Below are positions 46,504-58,283 of a DNA stretch of 64,000 nt, piece by piece. This DNA comes from Pholiota molesta. Lineage: Eukaryota > Basidiomycota > Agaricomycetes > Agaricales > Strophariaceae. The notes below the pieces were generated by a model that saw nothing but the letters and a program-made list of their open reading frames with translations, did not search any database and was not told where the DNA came from. A program made the translations under genes and the position numbers. Position 1 is the first letter of the stretch. Every line of letters starts with the position of its first letter. Location of the stretch: the NCBI GenBank assembly GCA_014925825.1, contig JACGCK010000048.1, positions 234,047-298,046 on the forward strand. Reading direction: 5' to 3'.

Positions 46504-47483
46504 TGAGGAGACTAGTTGAAAGACGTACATATCTACATCCTTATGATTGATAAAATAATTGAAACTTCGGTTTAGCCTAGCTTAGCCTCTTGGTTCAATG
46601 AATTCTTTCTTGCTTTTGTGGGTTTCTAGATCTGTAATTATCCTTAGATCTGCCTATTACATTTACTACCTTCCCAAGTTATGCCTCGCACTTTGGAGCA
46701 CTTCCTAAATGCACAATTGCCCAACTATCTACCCCGCATATTCCTGCCCATAATTCCACTCCAATTCCACTCTTCAGATTGTGGACGAGTCTTGATTGGT
46801 CTTGATAATCGAGCACATGCTGCCTGCAGTGCAGCCACATCGTGGGAATTATGCATGATCAATCAATCATGCATCATGTGGCATGTCATTGTACTGGGCG
46901 TCGTGCCGCGGCTTAATACCAACTTAATACAACCATGAACTATTCAACATCGAACTATAGAATCCGTCCCGCTCGCTCTGATTACATCTACCCCCAAATT
47001 AACATTCAATGCTCAAGTTATGAAGCTGAACGTTTGAACTCGTCCTGATACGTTTCGGATTCACGGTCTATGACTGAGACTATGACCACTCAACGACTAC
47101 TTACTGTGGACAGTGCAAGATTGGGACAGTGCTCGCTTGACCATCTGATCTGGCGACATACTATGATTATCAGAAAACCAGCGTCGGACATCCTATAGCC
47201 GGCTGAGTCCAGGGCCTGGATGAGGACTTCAACGTTACACCCCTTCGATGAATGATCGATGACCAATGGCCCGTGGTATTTGTGCAGCTCAGTATAGGAA
47301 ACTCGGCTTTGGATTGAGAGAAGGATCGACGAAATCAGTGTAAGTGAGCTCAATGCTGAATCTGGATATTTATATCACAATCCGCAGGTATTTTTATCCG
47401 CAGTTCACTGCGCACCCTCACTGTCTATATAAGTGACATGTTATCATGTCCTTCCGACTTTTACTTGGCCTCTATCTACAGCC
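46504..47483. other. Intergenic region, nothing recognised
   Basis: These 980 bases separate two co-oriented S33 hydrolase genes of different subfamilies. No coding, RNA or repeat signal was recognised beyond a likely promoter for the right-hand gene. Confidence 0.3.
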
Positions 47484-49914
47484 ATGGCGCGAAAGATAGC
47501 TACCTGCCTCACTGCGTTGATTTAACGGGACTGATATTTGTGGGTACCACAAGGTTTTGTTACTCAAAATCTAGCCATAGCAACATTCAGAAATGTTGAA
47601 GCGTGGAGAAAGATTTTCCTTGGAATACCGTACGTTCGCTCGTGCTCTGGCATCCATACTACTTATACAGGACTACGTTGTCGTTAGGTCGTTGGATACA
47701 AAACACTCAAATGGCAACGCTGTTATGAACGTGGATTCCAATGCGCCCGTCTCCTGGTTGGTCATGATATAGAAACCCTCAATTCAATAGCATCTAACGC
47801 GAAGTTGTCAAAAGGTCCCCCTGAACTATTCCGACCCAGAAGGGGAACAAGCAGCATAGCGCTCATTCGCAAGCGCGCTACAGTGCGACCGCCATTATAT
47901 CGCGGGCCTATCCTTATCAATCCTGGTGGCCCCGGTGAGAGCGGCGTAGACATCGTGCGCATCGCTGGACGGCTGTTCGGTACAATCGTGGGGCCGCAGT
48001 TCGATATCGTTGGATTTGATCCACGAGGTAATTCACTAAAATTTCGTCCCCAATGGTATTTTTTTTTGCTGACAGCAGTGAAAATTCATAGGAGTTGCTC
48101 GATCTCAACCCCGTGTTTCTTTTATAAAACTGAGGTAGAGCGCGAGCTGTGGCTCACGGGAGTGAACTTGATTACCGGCTCTCCAGAAAGCGTAGCCGCG
48201 CATGGGCGCGTCTCATTCCTTGGACGATTGACTGCAGAGAACGACGATGGATATCTGCGACATATTAATACAGATCAGACCGCTCGTGATATGTTGCGCA
48301 TTGTCGAAGCTCATGGAAGGACTAAACTTCAATACTGGGGATTCTCGTGAGTTCTCACTTCTGGTTCGACGCCATCTTTAAAACCTTTGCAGTTATGGGA
48401 CTGTTTTAGGTGCCACATTTGCGGCAATGTTTCCTGTAAGTCACTGGCGTCACAATCGTGGTCGTGATGCTGAAGATGCATTAACAGGACAAAGTAGAGC
48501 GCATAATTCTTGACGGCGTGGTCGATGCTGAAAACTATTACGCCTGTAAGTCTTGATCTCTAAAAAAAATCAATTCAATGAACGCAATCCCGGAATAAAT
48601 AGCGCTGTGGTCAAACAACTGTTAGATACGGAAAAGGCATGGATCATTTTTACACTGGATGCGCAACGCTGGTCCGGATAACTGCGCATTTTGGGCGCCT
48701 ACTCCAGACGACATACAAAAGAACTTGACAGCACTCTATGACACTGTGCGCATCCATCCAAAGCCGGTCCGCACTAAATCTGGTTATGGAATCGTGGACT
48801 ACAAAATGCTACATTCAGCTGTCTTTGGTTCGCTCTACATGCCGTATGCGTCGTTTCCCGAGCTAGCACAAGGGCTCGCGGCGCTTGCGGCTGGGGATGG
48901 CTCGCTCATTTTTGATATGATGAATCCACCGCCATTTGAATGCCGTGTGGCTCTCCTGAGCTGTCTTTTGCGAGGGTCGACGATGGAGTTGCGGCTATAC
49001 ATTGCAACGATGGCGATGAGGTCCCGACTGATCTTGAATCGATGCAAGAATATGTCGACATGATGACGAAGTCTTCGCCGAACTGGGGAGGCGCATGGTC
49101 GCGTATTAGGATGGAATGCGTGTAGGTGTTCCACTTATTCAAACTGAGAAACCTTTGTTCATTAATCTGGGCTTTCGTTACAGCGGGTGGCCAAGGTTCC
49201 CTAAGAGCCATTTCCAAGGTATTTCTTTTGAGGCAGTGTCAATCATTATTTCTAATATCTATATTGACGCACATTAATGGGCTGTATTAATAGGACCGTT
49301 TGACGCCAACACGAGTCATCCCATTCTGTTAATCGGAAATACTGCTGGTAAGAATCTTGTTTCTTGCGGATACATTGAATACCGCTCTAATTTAAAGATG
49401 TAGATCCAGTAACACCTTTGATATTGTAAGGAAATTTCCATACAGCCCAATAACTGTAAAATTGACACGAATTCTACGCAAACAGAGCTACCAAGATGTC
49501 TCAGAAATTCCCCGGATCTGTGGTTCTTACCCAGGATTCTGTCGGTGTAAGACCTGGTCGTTTATTATTATCATACAAGGCCTACAGAATATTGAAATTT
49601 ATGTACAGCATTGCTCTCTCGCCGCCCCTTCCATCTGCACGATGAAGTACGTTGAAGACTACTTCGTCAATGGAAAGCTCCCGGCGTATGGCACCGTCTG
49701 CCAGCCTGTAACGGGACCCTTTCCCACCGGGGCTGGTGAAAGGAATAACGGAGACGACAGCCAATCCATATTCGTAAATATGTCATCTAGAGAGAAGGAT
49801 ATTTATGACGCTACTATGGACTTCATCAGTACTCCTTCCCATGGCATGATTCCGATGTCTGGGGTATTGGCGCTGCCTCCTTTTTCCAAGGCTATTACTC
49901 AATGCGGCGTGTAA
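47484..49914 (+). CDS. TAP-like peptidase of family S33 (alpha/beta hydrolase), complete copy
   Basis: This is a secreted tripeptidyl-aminopeptidase-like S33 hydrolase. The start MARKIATCLTAL at 47484 fits a signal peptide but is followed by a frame slip. Next are LKWQRCYERGFQCARLLV, SIALIRKRATV and the oxyanion motif PILINPGGPGESGVD (about 47910-47950), then FDIVGFDPRG. After introns come HINTDQTARDMLRIVEAHG and the nucleophile elbow GFSYGTVLGATFAAMFP, split by an intron (about 48349-48392) so that the serine codon is TC+T. Further blocks: SNNLLDTEK, CAFWAPTPDDIQ, HPILLIGNTADPVTPL (aspartate), VVLTQDSVGHCSLAAPS (histidine) and the TAP-like C-terminal motif YFVNGKLPAYGTVC, ending QCGV at 49914. 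Slips lie near 48640 and 48670. A broken paralogue lies at 58284-59999. Confidence 0.85.
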
Positions 49915-50199
49915 TAATTCGGTGTGATAATTATATATATCGCTCAGTAGGAGCAGGGCAACGTTTGTGCTAAATTCAAGTTAGGCTTTAGTAGCTTTAT
50001 AGTTGGTCTACATACAAGTATCTTGACAATGCGGCCCGGTGTCTTTAAATCCAGACGCGACGCGCTCGCGCCTGTCAGCACGTGCACCCTCTTTTTCCGC
50101 ATCAACCACCAAGACCGTCGACGTAGTGTTCGACGGCGACGGACGCGTACATTTGCTTCCAGATTTTCTTTGCAACCCATCCTGCACTATTTCAGCAAC

Positions 50200-51065
50200 A
50201 TGCCACCAAAACCAACTCTTTGATATCATCAGTAGCCAACCATCTCAAGCCTCACAAAGCAGAGGCGATTCAACGGCTACGATTTAACGTGCTCTATGTG
50301 CTTGCTGTCTTAATTCTATCGTATCTACTACCGATACCTTCGGTGCTCGAGGCGTCGAGAACAGTACTCAGAGGCATTGATCAGCCGGCATGGTCGGCTG
50401 AGTGGTTTTGGCAGTGGTTCTCAGTCGCAGGTACGTAGTGTCGCGGTGGTTCTAGAGCTGAAACTCATTAGTTTCTGTTAGAATTATCTCTCACAGCTTT
50501 ATTCTCATATAATATCTTGGAATCTGCGTATGCTATTAAATATCCACGCGCCCCCCTCCCCTCAATCACATCTCCCGCAAAGGCGAAAACGCAGGTCTCA
50601 TCTTTAGCAACACCCAAACGCCCGTTCAAAGTTCTATCACCCAACGTGCGTGATCCTCAGCTATTTCTTGAACCAATCTGATTTATTACCTTTATATAGT
50701 CAAGTCCACAACCCCAGAAACCTTTTGCATTTTCGCCCGCCGCATCTACTTCGCTCACATCTGCTTCACTGAACCTTTCATCCGCACCATATGCCCAGTC
50801 CCCAGTATCCACGCCTTCACGCGTACTTCATTACTCCCCTTTGCCCAGCTCCTCGACGAATACTCAGGCGTCATCGACTTCCGAGTTTCTTTCAACGCCA
50901 AGCCCTGTAATTTCTGCATACCGGGGCAAACATGCCTCCACGGAAGTTGGGCGTAAGTCACCTTTCACAATCATAAGATTTGCATTCCAACTCTTTGCAG
51001 GCGCCTTGGATGGGTCTTACCTTTCAAGGATAAGGCATGACGAAGATGAGGATGAGGATGATTGA
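50200..51065 (+). CDS. Pom34-like nuclear pore membrane protein (tentative)
   Basis: The start MPPKPTL at 50200 joins FDIISSVANHLKPHKAEAI after one missing T at 50219-50221. Two hydrophobic spans follow: NVLYVLAVLILSYLLPIP and, across an intron (about 50431-50496), SLTALFSYNILESAYAI. The rest is soluble and rich in serine and proline (for example FKVLSPNSS and SPLPSSSTNTQASS), with PFTIIRFAFQLFAGALDGSY near the end and an acidic EDEDEDD tail stopping at 51065. Two closely spaced membrane helices with a long Ser/Pro-rich tail containing FxF-like pieces match my knowledge of the fungal pore protein Pom34 (nuclear pore assembly family). The match is by architecture and partial motifs, so another small membrane protein remains possible. 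Confidence 0.5.
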
Positions 51066-51381
51066 GAAGGTGTGGGGCAAATTAGATTGTGTTACTGGAA
51101 CAAGGTATCCCACAACTTTCTCTGGTATATTTTGGTTTTCTTTTGTTTGGCATATAATGGTTAATTGCAATGTATATTGATAGTCCAAATCAACACCAAA
51201 TTACTGGCCAATCTCATAAAAAAAACAGAAATGAACATCAATTCATAATTCATTGACATAGATCTACAATTACATCAAGCCATCCCACAAGGCTATATAT
51301 GTCGAAAGATTTACAGTTACATACACTTTAAATTTCCGTCTGAGTCAGCGATTGAGAATTTCAGACACCTCGAAAAGCAGT
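51066..51381. other. Convergent intergenic region, nothing recognised
   Basis: These 316 AT-rich bases lie between the 3' ends of the Pom34-like and ankyrin-repeat genes. No element was recognised. Confidence 0.3.
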
Positions 51382-54300
51382 CTAATAGGTGTCGGGTGCG
51401 ATAGAGAGGTATTTCAGCGCCATGCTCTGGCGCCTCTCTATCTTGTCCTCAGATTCCTCATCATCCAACTGGCCTCTATCGTCCTCCTTTGCACGCCTGT
51501 AAGCGCGGCGGCGGTATGCATCATTGTAGTCATCGTCTTCAGCCTCATCCCCATCTCCGCTGCGAACTTTCGAAAGCGTCGACGCAACGGATTGCTGCAC
51601 CTCGAACAAGTGGATCAGGCGACGCGGAACATGCGCTGGGGACTCAGAAGCAGCTTTATGTAAGAGTTTCCACACTTGTTGACTGTGGGCGGTGTCTCTC
51701 GCGTCGAGCAGATTGCCAACAGGCTTGTGCGCGAGCTTCTTGAACTCCTCGTCCTTCTCGTCCCGCAGGCGTTTGTTCTCGCGGTAGATCGGCAGCTTCG
51801 CCTCCCTCTGCGCCGCCCATCTGGTGATGACCGAGATGATCTTCGCCTTGTACTTGCCCTGGCTCTGTTCGAGGCTGCCCAGCATCTCGACAATTTTGTC
51901 GGCATTGTCCAGATAGATGTCGAGAGGGTTGCCGGCGATCTTCTGGTAGCCGGATTGATCTCTTCCCGGTGAGGAGTTTGCGTATTGGATTTGAACTGAC
52001 GCATGCGGTCGCCGAGTTCCAGAAGCGCGGCGACGTCCAAAGGACTGTTGCCCACGCAGTCCTCGATATGCAAGGCTTCCGCAGGGACTGCTGCGAGGAG
52101 CTCCTCCGTGATCTTGCATAGGATTTGCTGACGGCATTGTGTAGAGGAGTTTGCCCATCGACATCCAGCATCAGGAGTCCGGATTTGGAATAAGCCAGAA
52201 GAATCTTGACGAGACGTATCGAGCCGCATTTACTGCGAGATGGAGAGGCTGGTATGGACGATCAGAACACACCAAAAAATGAGCAAGAGAAGGGATTCAA
52301 TTACCGTATTGAGACGGCCTTTAGACTGCTCAACTAAGAGGGCCTCACTGATATTCCTTGGCAACTTGTCTAAGAAATATTCCAAAAGATCGCCGTTGTT
52401 CCCGGAGCAAATTTGGTGGTAGACATTCCACCTACGCACTTCCGCATCAGAAGAGAGTACTTTTCGGAAAGCAAATTAATTACCCTCGACTGCTAGAATG
52501 CTCTGTCGCAGAAACGTTCCTGGCAAGAAGATAGTCGAGAATCTTGGTGTCACAACCTCTGGCCACCGCTAAGGAAAGAGCATTTTCTCCGACGAATTTG
52601 ATCCTTGAAACGAGATGTCAGTTATAAAGATATGGATTTATTTGATATGGCACGTACTTGGTTCGCAAAGCCTGTGTAATCAAACTGGGCTGCAACTTGG
52701 CCAGTAGCTTGATGGTATCCAAATCGTTTGCGATAATGGCGGGAATGAGAGGCGATTCTCCAGGGAATTGATCAACCAGCCCAACCATACAGATAATTTC
52801 TTCTCGAGAACATTCCCCAAAGACTTGTCGTCTTGAAGACGGCGAAGCCAAATGGCTTTTGGATTGGAGTGGGTGGATGCATAAAACTTGTAGGCAGCAA
52901 GAGGACGATCAGATGCGAGATAGGTAATAATATCCTTCGCTTTGACTGTGACAGCGCGCCAGACTAAGGGATGGACAACTGGGGCCTCTTCGCCAGTCGC
53001 GTTCGGATCATTCTTCTGGGCAAGGTCGGTCCTTTTCTTGCCATGCACATTCAGACCAAGGTATATCTTGTTCTCGTCGTTCGTGACGGCGGGCAGCTCA
53101 CTTTCCGCTGGTACGTCTCCGATCTTCTTGACCACTTCAAAATCGACACCATCACCTGTGCGCCTGATGTATTCGTCCAGGATATCAGCATGATCTTGTT
53201 GAAGGATCTCGTTCAGAATGTGAGTGTCGCTGAGTTCAATGGGTTGGGGTAGCGCTTGATAAAGGTTGGCAATATGCACGAATGCTTCCAGATCGTGGTC
53301 AATTACACTCTTTTGCAGTGGAGTGGCGGTACCCATTGCTCCACCGCGCAGAGTAGCTGTCCTGGTTTACTCCAGTATGTGGGCGTTTCGTCAAGCATTT
53401 GCTTTGGATGAATCTCGCATTTGACAGCAGAGGGTCTGGTAGCGATGTCGATGAACCTGATTTCCTCCTTTTCGATAGTGATCTCGGAAGCATCAGAGTC
53501 GTATTCATCCGATTCATCATCATCTGGGTCGCAAGACGGTGGGATCAGTTTATTGTACACAATTATAAGTAACTTGCTCCTCACCTGAGTCCACGTTGAC
53601 CTTAAACTTCATTTGATCTTCTTTATCGTCTGGTTGATACTGCGCTGTTGCGATTGCTAAGATAACTTTGGCTGTTGACCAGCGACGCGCGCTAATTGCA
53701 GCAAAAAGGGGAGTATATCCTATTTTACGGTGATCAGATCAAGACACCACAGTTTATTAGGTAAATCAGAAACTCACCACTGGCATCGTATTTAGCTATC
53801 GTGTCATCTATCAATCTCACATTAATGTTCAAGGGAGACAGAGCACCCTCTGAAAAACGGGTCCTGGCCTGCTATGGGTAGGCACAAAGCTTGAATCTTG
53901 GCGTTATCTCCAGCGAAACAAGCTTCATATAGCTCGTCGTATCGTTCGACTAGGTGACCTGGAACGTTAACGCGATTGTAGGCTGCCTTAGTCAGGTATA
54001 CGTAAGTCGTCTCTGGTTTGGATTTCGTTGGTTGTGTGCGAGGTACGGGATCTCGTGGAATAGGTTGCAGCCACGCCTGAGTTTCGACAGCCGGATAAAT
54101 GTCCTTCCAGGCTTTGGCGTTCTTCTCAACGAGGGAGCCTTGCAGATCGGGAGGAACTCTCTAACGTCTTCGAGACGTTCGAGTTCCTGTTCCTTCCTTC
54201 GGATTTCACTGATCTTATAAGATTGAGCGAGATCCGCAGATGTCGTGTTTGAGGCCCAACGGGTAGTATACTGCTGCAAGAATGCCTTCCATTCAGGCTT

Positions 54301-57300
54301 CGCTGCCGATGCCATGACCGTGTCTTCAGCTATCTTAACGGCTTCTTCTTCTTCTTGTTGAGCAAGTCGGGCTTCGCCGGTCTTCTGAGATATGTCAGCT
54401 GCAAGATGGGCCACAGAAAGTCGACCCAATCTCTAAGACTACGACGATCACTGGGGCTCGTGTATGGATAGCGACCGCTTCAGGCCAAAGTCGATCGTAC
54501 ACCGAGCGCAACGAGCAGTTTCGCAATATCATCGCCAGCGTTGACGGCAATTTCGAGAGGCTGGTAAGAAAGGTCCAAATAGTTTTTCACCGCCGAACCA
54601 TAAATGTTTGCCCGGTTACGCGTCTCGGTTGGACTGCCAGTGAAAAATAATTAAAATTGGAAAATTCAGTTTAGAAGGTAATCAACTTACGCAGCGTCCA
54701 AAGCTTTCGTAACATCTGGTTCGGCAAGTTCCAACTTCGCGCCATAAGCCAACATAACACCAAAAACAGCGAAGTTCCTCTTCTTGATCGCAGTGACAAT
54801 AGGGAAGACCACGTTCTGATATTGGATTGAGGGAAGTCGAGAACGGTGACGGCATGTGGGTCGCAGCGTAAGAGGGTCTCCACAAGTTTTGCCCGACCAG
54901 CAAGGACCGCGTGATGGAAGATGGTTTGCATCTGGAGTCAGCAGTAGACGAAGTAACAGAAGGAAGCTGGAGAGACGTTCTGCGATTTTGCAGGCTTCGT
55001 CCTCGTCTTCGCGGAGAATAGTGAGAGTTAAGGGATGGAGGGATTCTGAGATATCATTCTGGACCTTCTTCGAAGGAAGCTTTGGATCTGCTCCTCCTTC
55101 GACCAAGGCGTTGACAGTAGGAAGGGATCCATATATGATGGCATATGAAAGCGCAGAGAAGCCAAAGTCCCAGTCGAACTCATCAACCACAATAATGTCG
55201 GGCTGATCGTCTTCTTCAACGGGGATTTCGTCCTGGGGAGCAACAGTGTCTTCCTTAGATTTCGATGGCTTCTTCTCGCCATCTTCGTCTTCACTCCCTT
55301 CATCGTCTTCATTCTCTTCATCCAGATCGGACATGACAGCATCTTCATCGGAATGCGAACTCCAATCGTCTTCAGATGAGATAGGTCCAGGCACATCGGT
55401 CGTGTCCATCTTGGCATTGTCTTCATCCTCTTCCTTGGCCTTCAGGTCTGCAGCATTCTTGGTGCTTCTTTCAAACAGTTTAGCGATAATCGTGGGTTGA
55501 TCATATATCGCAGCAAGATGCAGAGGAGCCCTGCCATCCGCGAGCCTGGCGGTGATCCTAGCGCCCGCATCGATGAGGTCGCCTGCGATGTCGGAGGCTT
55601 TCACAGCAATGGCGACGTGGAGAGTAGTGCGTCCAACGTAGTCGCGTTGGTTGACGTCGATGCCTTGCTTGAGCAATTCCTGAACGGCGGCTCTGTCACG
55701 AGCGGCGATGGCGGTGAAGAGCTGTTGAGTAGGCTTGATATAAACTTGCTCGCTCCACTCGCCAACATCGATAGGGTTGAAGCTACCGGTCATGGTTTGT
55801 CGGCCAGGATTCTCTTCGATGAACCTTGTGACGGATTGATAATTAGGGAGAAACAAACCAATAACAGGGGAAAGAGCTTACTTGATGCGTTCGCGAATGT
55901 ATAATTCGTCTTCTTCTTCTTGTAACTTCTTCTCATCATCATCGATTGGCTTGGGACAGTGCTGATATGGCTGAATCAGTATTGTGGTCCAAATTCGAAG
56001 ATCAAGAATTACCTCGCAGCAGTCCTCCAGACATTCTTCGACAGTTCCGAAAAAGGCGGGATGACGATGGAGACGGCGGCCTTGTTCTTGGGGTTAAAGT
56101 GGCTATTGCATTCGAGTTAGTTGCGTTAGAATAGACGTATAGACCATATCAGATACTCACAATTCATTCCAAGATCCTGATAATATAGGTTTGAGCAAAG
56201 CAACAAACAAATAGAAATAAGCCAGCGCTTACCGTTTGATAAACTAATTTATCGATTCTGCGGGCGTCCCATCCAGGACCATAGGGTATATGCAGAGAGG
56301 CACATCATAGTCGTTCATTTCTATTCCCATTCCGTTTCTTCCTTAAGATCGCCCTTGTACTTTCGCTTGTTGCGCTTGTTGTACCTGCTGTTTTGATCAG
56401 GGCGTCCACGGAGGTTGCGACGGCCCTCGAGGAATGCCGTGCGCATTCCATCATCAGCCAACTTCTCAAAACCAGGAGCCGAGCGAGGCCTTCCATTCGC
56501 GCTATCGCGCGCTCGAAGATCTGGAAGAGATATTAATCGCAGTGTCACAAATAAAGCGATAGGACACACAGTTGGATCAATCTCAGAGCGCTTAAGGCCA
56601 GGAACGTAGACCTCGTAGCCCTACGAGAGTACTTCGCAAGCCTAATTTCGTACGATGGAGAACGACGCGTCATGTCGACGGTATTGCATTGGCGCATCAT
56701 GGCCACGACCGCACGCGGGTTTGCCCAGACGCGTTGCCCTTCGATTATAGATAAGCTGTATGTCAAAAGCTGGAAATAAAGCTCAATTACCGTCGTATGC
56801 GCAGCATGGGGCATCGATATCGAATCCGGCGAGGATCTCTGCAGGAGAGTGATAAAGACGAAGCACGATTTGAACAGAGCGGTATGGGTATTGAGCTAGA
56901 AAGCCATGTAAGCAAGAGATCAACAGGAGTAAGGAGACGCGCACAATGAATCGACACTGTATGCTTGGTGCGAATACAAGTAACATCCCAAGGGACAGAA
57001 TCCCGGACTGCCTCGTAGATGGACTTGATCTTTGCTTCAGCCTGAAACATGTCAGGTCAGTCAAAGAACACTCCAACGACACTATGGAATTCCTGACCTG
57101 CTCCGCGTTCAAGCCCCATAAGAAAAGGTCAACATCGGAGGTTGGGTACGCATTGCTGTGATAAAATTTCCTGATAGCGCGCTTGGAAGTCTTGTCCTTC
57201 TCGTCCAGAGGAGTCATGCAAGCGAGCACCGACCCGCCCGCAGCGACGACGTTGTTCCAATCGAGGAGCTGAGACAAAGACCCTTCGGTGAAGATAGCCC

Positions 57301-57643
57301 AGTTCTTCTTGAACTCTTCGAGGTCGGAGACCATAGACGGCGCTCCTTCTTTGCGCCTATCTTTGTCGTCCAACGGCATGACGTGCTGAGCATAGAGATC
57401 GGTCTCTCCTTCGACAACTCTAGCGCGCGTAGTGCGAATCGCATCTGGAGCTGCAAACACGTCGAGCAGACCGACATAGGGATTCGCGAGACGCGTGTTC
57501 TGCCTGTCCTGGGCGAATAACTTGCGTAACTCCACTTCTTCGTCGATAGATGGTTGCAAAACGGCGTCCAACGCGACGCCCGGACCAGGGGGCAACGCGA
57601 CGACGCGTGAGATGAAGCTTTCGATTTCGGGTGTTGGCTGCAT
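51382..57643 (-). CDS. Large ankyrin-repeat protein with nucleotidyltransferase-like N-terminus
   Basis: One long multi-exon gene runs leftward from MQPTPEIESFISRVVALPPG at 57643. Near residues 136-138 it has AAGGSVLA and at 169-177 SDVDLFLWG, the GGS...DxD layout of nucleotidyltransferase-fold proteins; downstream are IKSIYEAVRDSVPWDVTCI, YRSVQIVLRLYHSPAEIL, GFDIDAPCCAYDG, RRSPSYEIRLAKY and GYEVYVPGL. Next come YGPGWDARRIDKLVYQT, EECLEDCCEHCPKPIDDDEK and FIEENPGRQTMTGSFNPIDV. Ankyrin repeats then begin (QQLFTAIAARDRAAVQELL, GRTTLHVAIAVKASDIAGDL, GRAPLHLAAIYDQ), interrupted by a long acidic stretch (about 55210-55440), and continue with FGFSALSYAIIYGS, GYTPLFAAISARRW, VDGQTPLHNAVSK and others. 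A coiled-coil-like C-terminus (RDEKDEEFKKLAHK) ends at 51382. About 1,700 residues are expected. Several one-base slips occur. Blocks before and after 56.3 kb were joined into one gene on splice continuity and my memory of a conserved basidiomycete protein. Confidence 0.7.
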
Positions 57644-58283
57644 TGCTAGGTGAGGTTGTTGGAAGCTGCTGGCCGCTCACGTCCTGGTATTTATGGGATT
57701 CGTGAAACGGGTCGCCAATTGTCGGAACCCTGTGAGCATGACTCGCTGCAGTGTCTTGGCAGGATCATTTGTCGGGGCGCATATACCACAAATGGCGATC
57801 GCGCCTCGCGGCCGCGCCATCTGGAGTGTGCAGACCGCCGATCAAGGGACAATCAAGCAGCCCGCTCACACAGAGGGAAATTTCGCCCGCCATCGTGACT
57901 CAGGGTTTCAGTGCCGTTGACTCAAGGATCAAGAGATATCGCGACAGGAACAGCCAGGAACAGCTGACGCTGTCATCGTTGACTCTGATCACGGCATTGC
58001 CGCAATAGATGGCGAAGCGGCAGGCCACAAGGCAACCACAAGGGCTCACAAGTGTCAAGGGACTTCAATAAGTACCTCCTAAACTCCCCATATTCTTTCC
58101 ACCCATATTCAAAGAACAAAAAGAGAAGTAGCATCTCGTCCTACCTATGACTCGATCATTGGGAATATATACGGCTTGACACCGATCTCATTTTACACAT
58201 TACACAATTCATAGCGCTCAAAATAAAAATGTCATAACACTAAGTACTTGTACAATGACTAATAGATAAAGAGTACGATTCGA
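57644..58283. other. Intergenic region, promoter of the ankyrin gene
   Basis: These 640 bases hold the promoter of the leftward ankyrin gene (a CATAAATAC sequence on the minus strand at about 57682-57690 could be a TATA element) and the 3' flank of the broken S33 copy. Nothing else was recognised. Confidence 0.35.

Noticed and set aside
56305..57643. Treating the 56.3-57.6 kb exons as a separate gene from the ankyrin repeats
   Set aside because: Splice sites and sequence continue from RRIDKLVYQT through EECLEDCCE into FIEENPGRQT without a stop or promoter gap, once single missing bases are allowed for.
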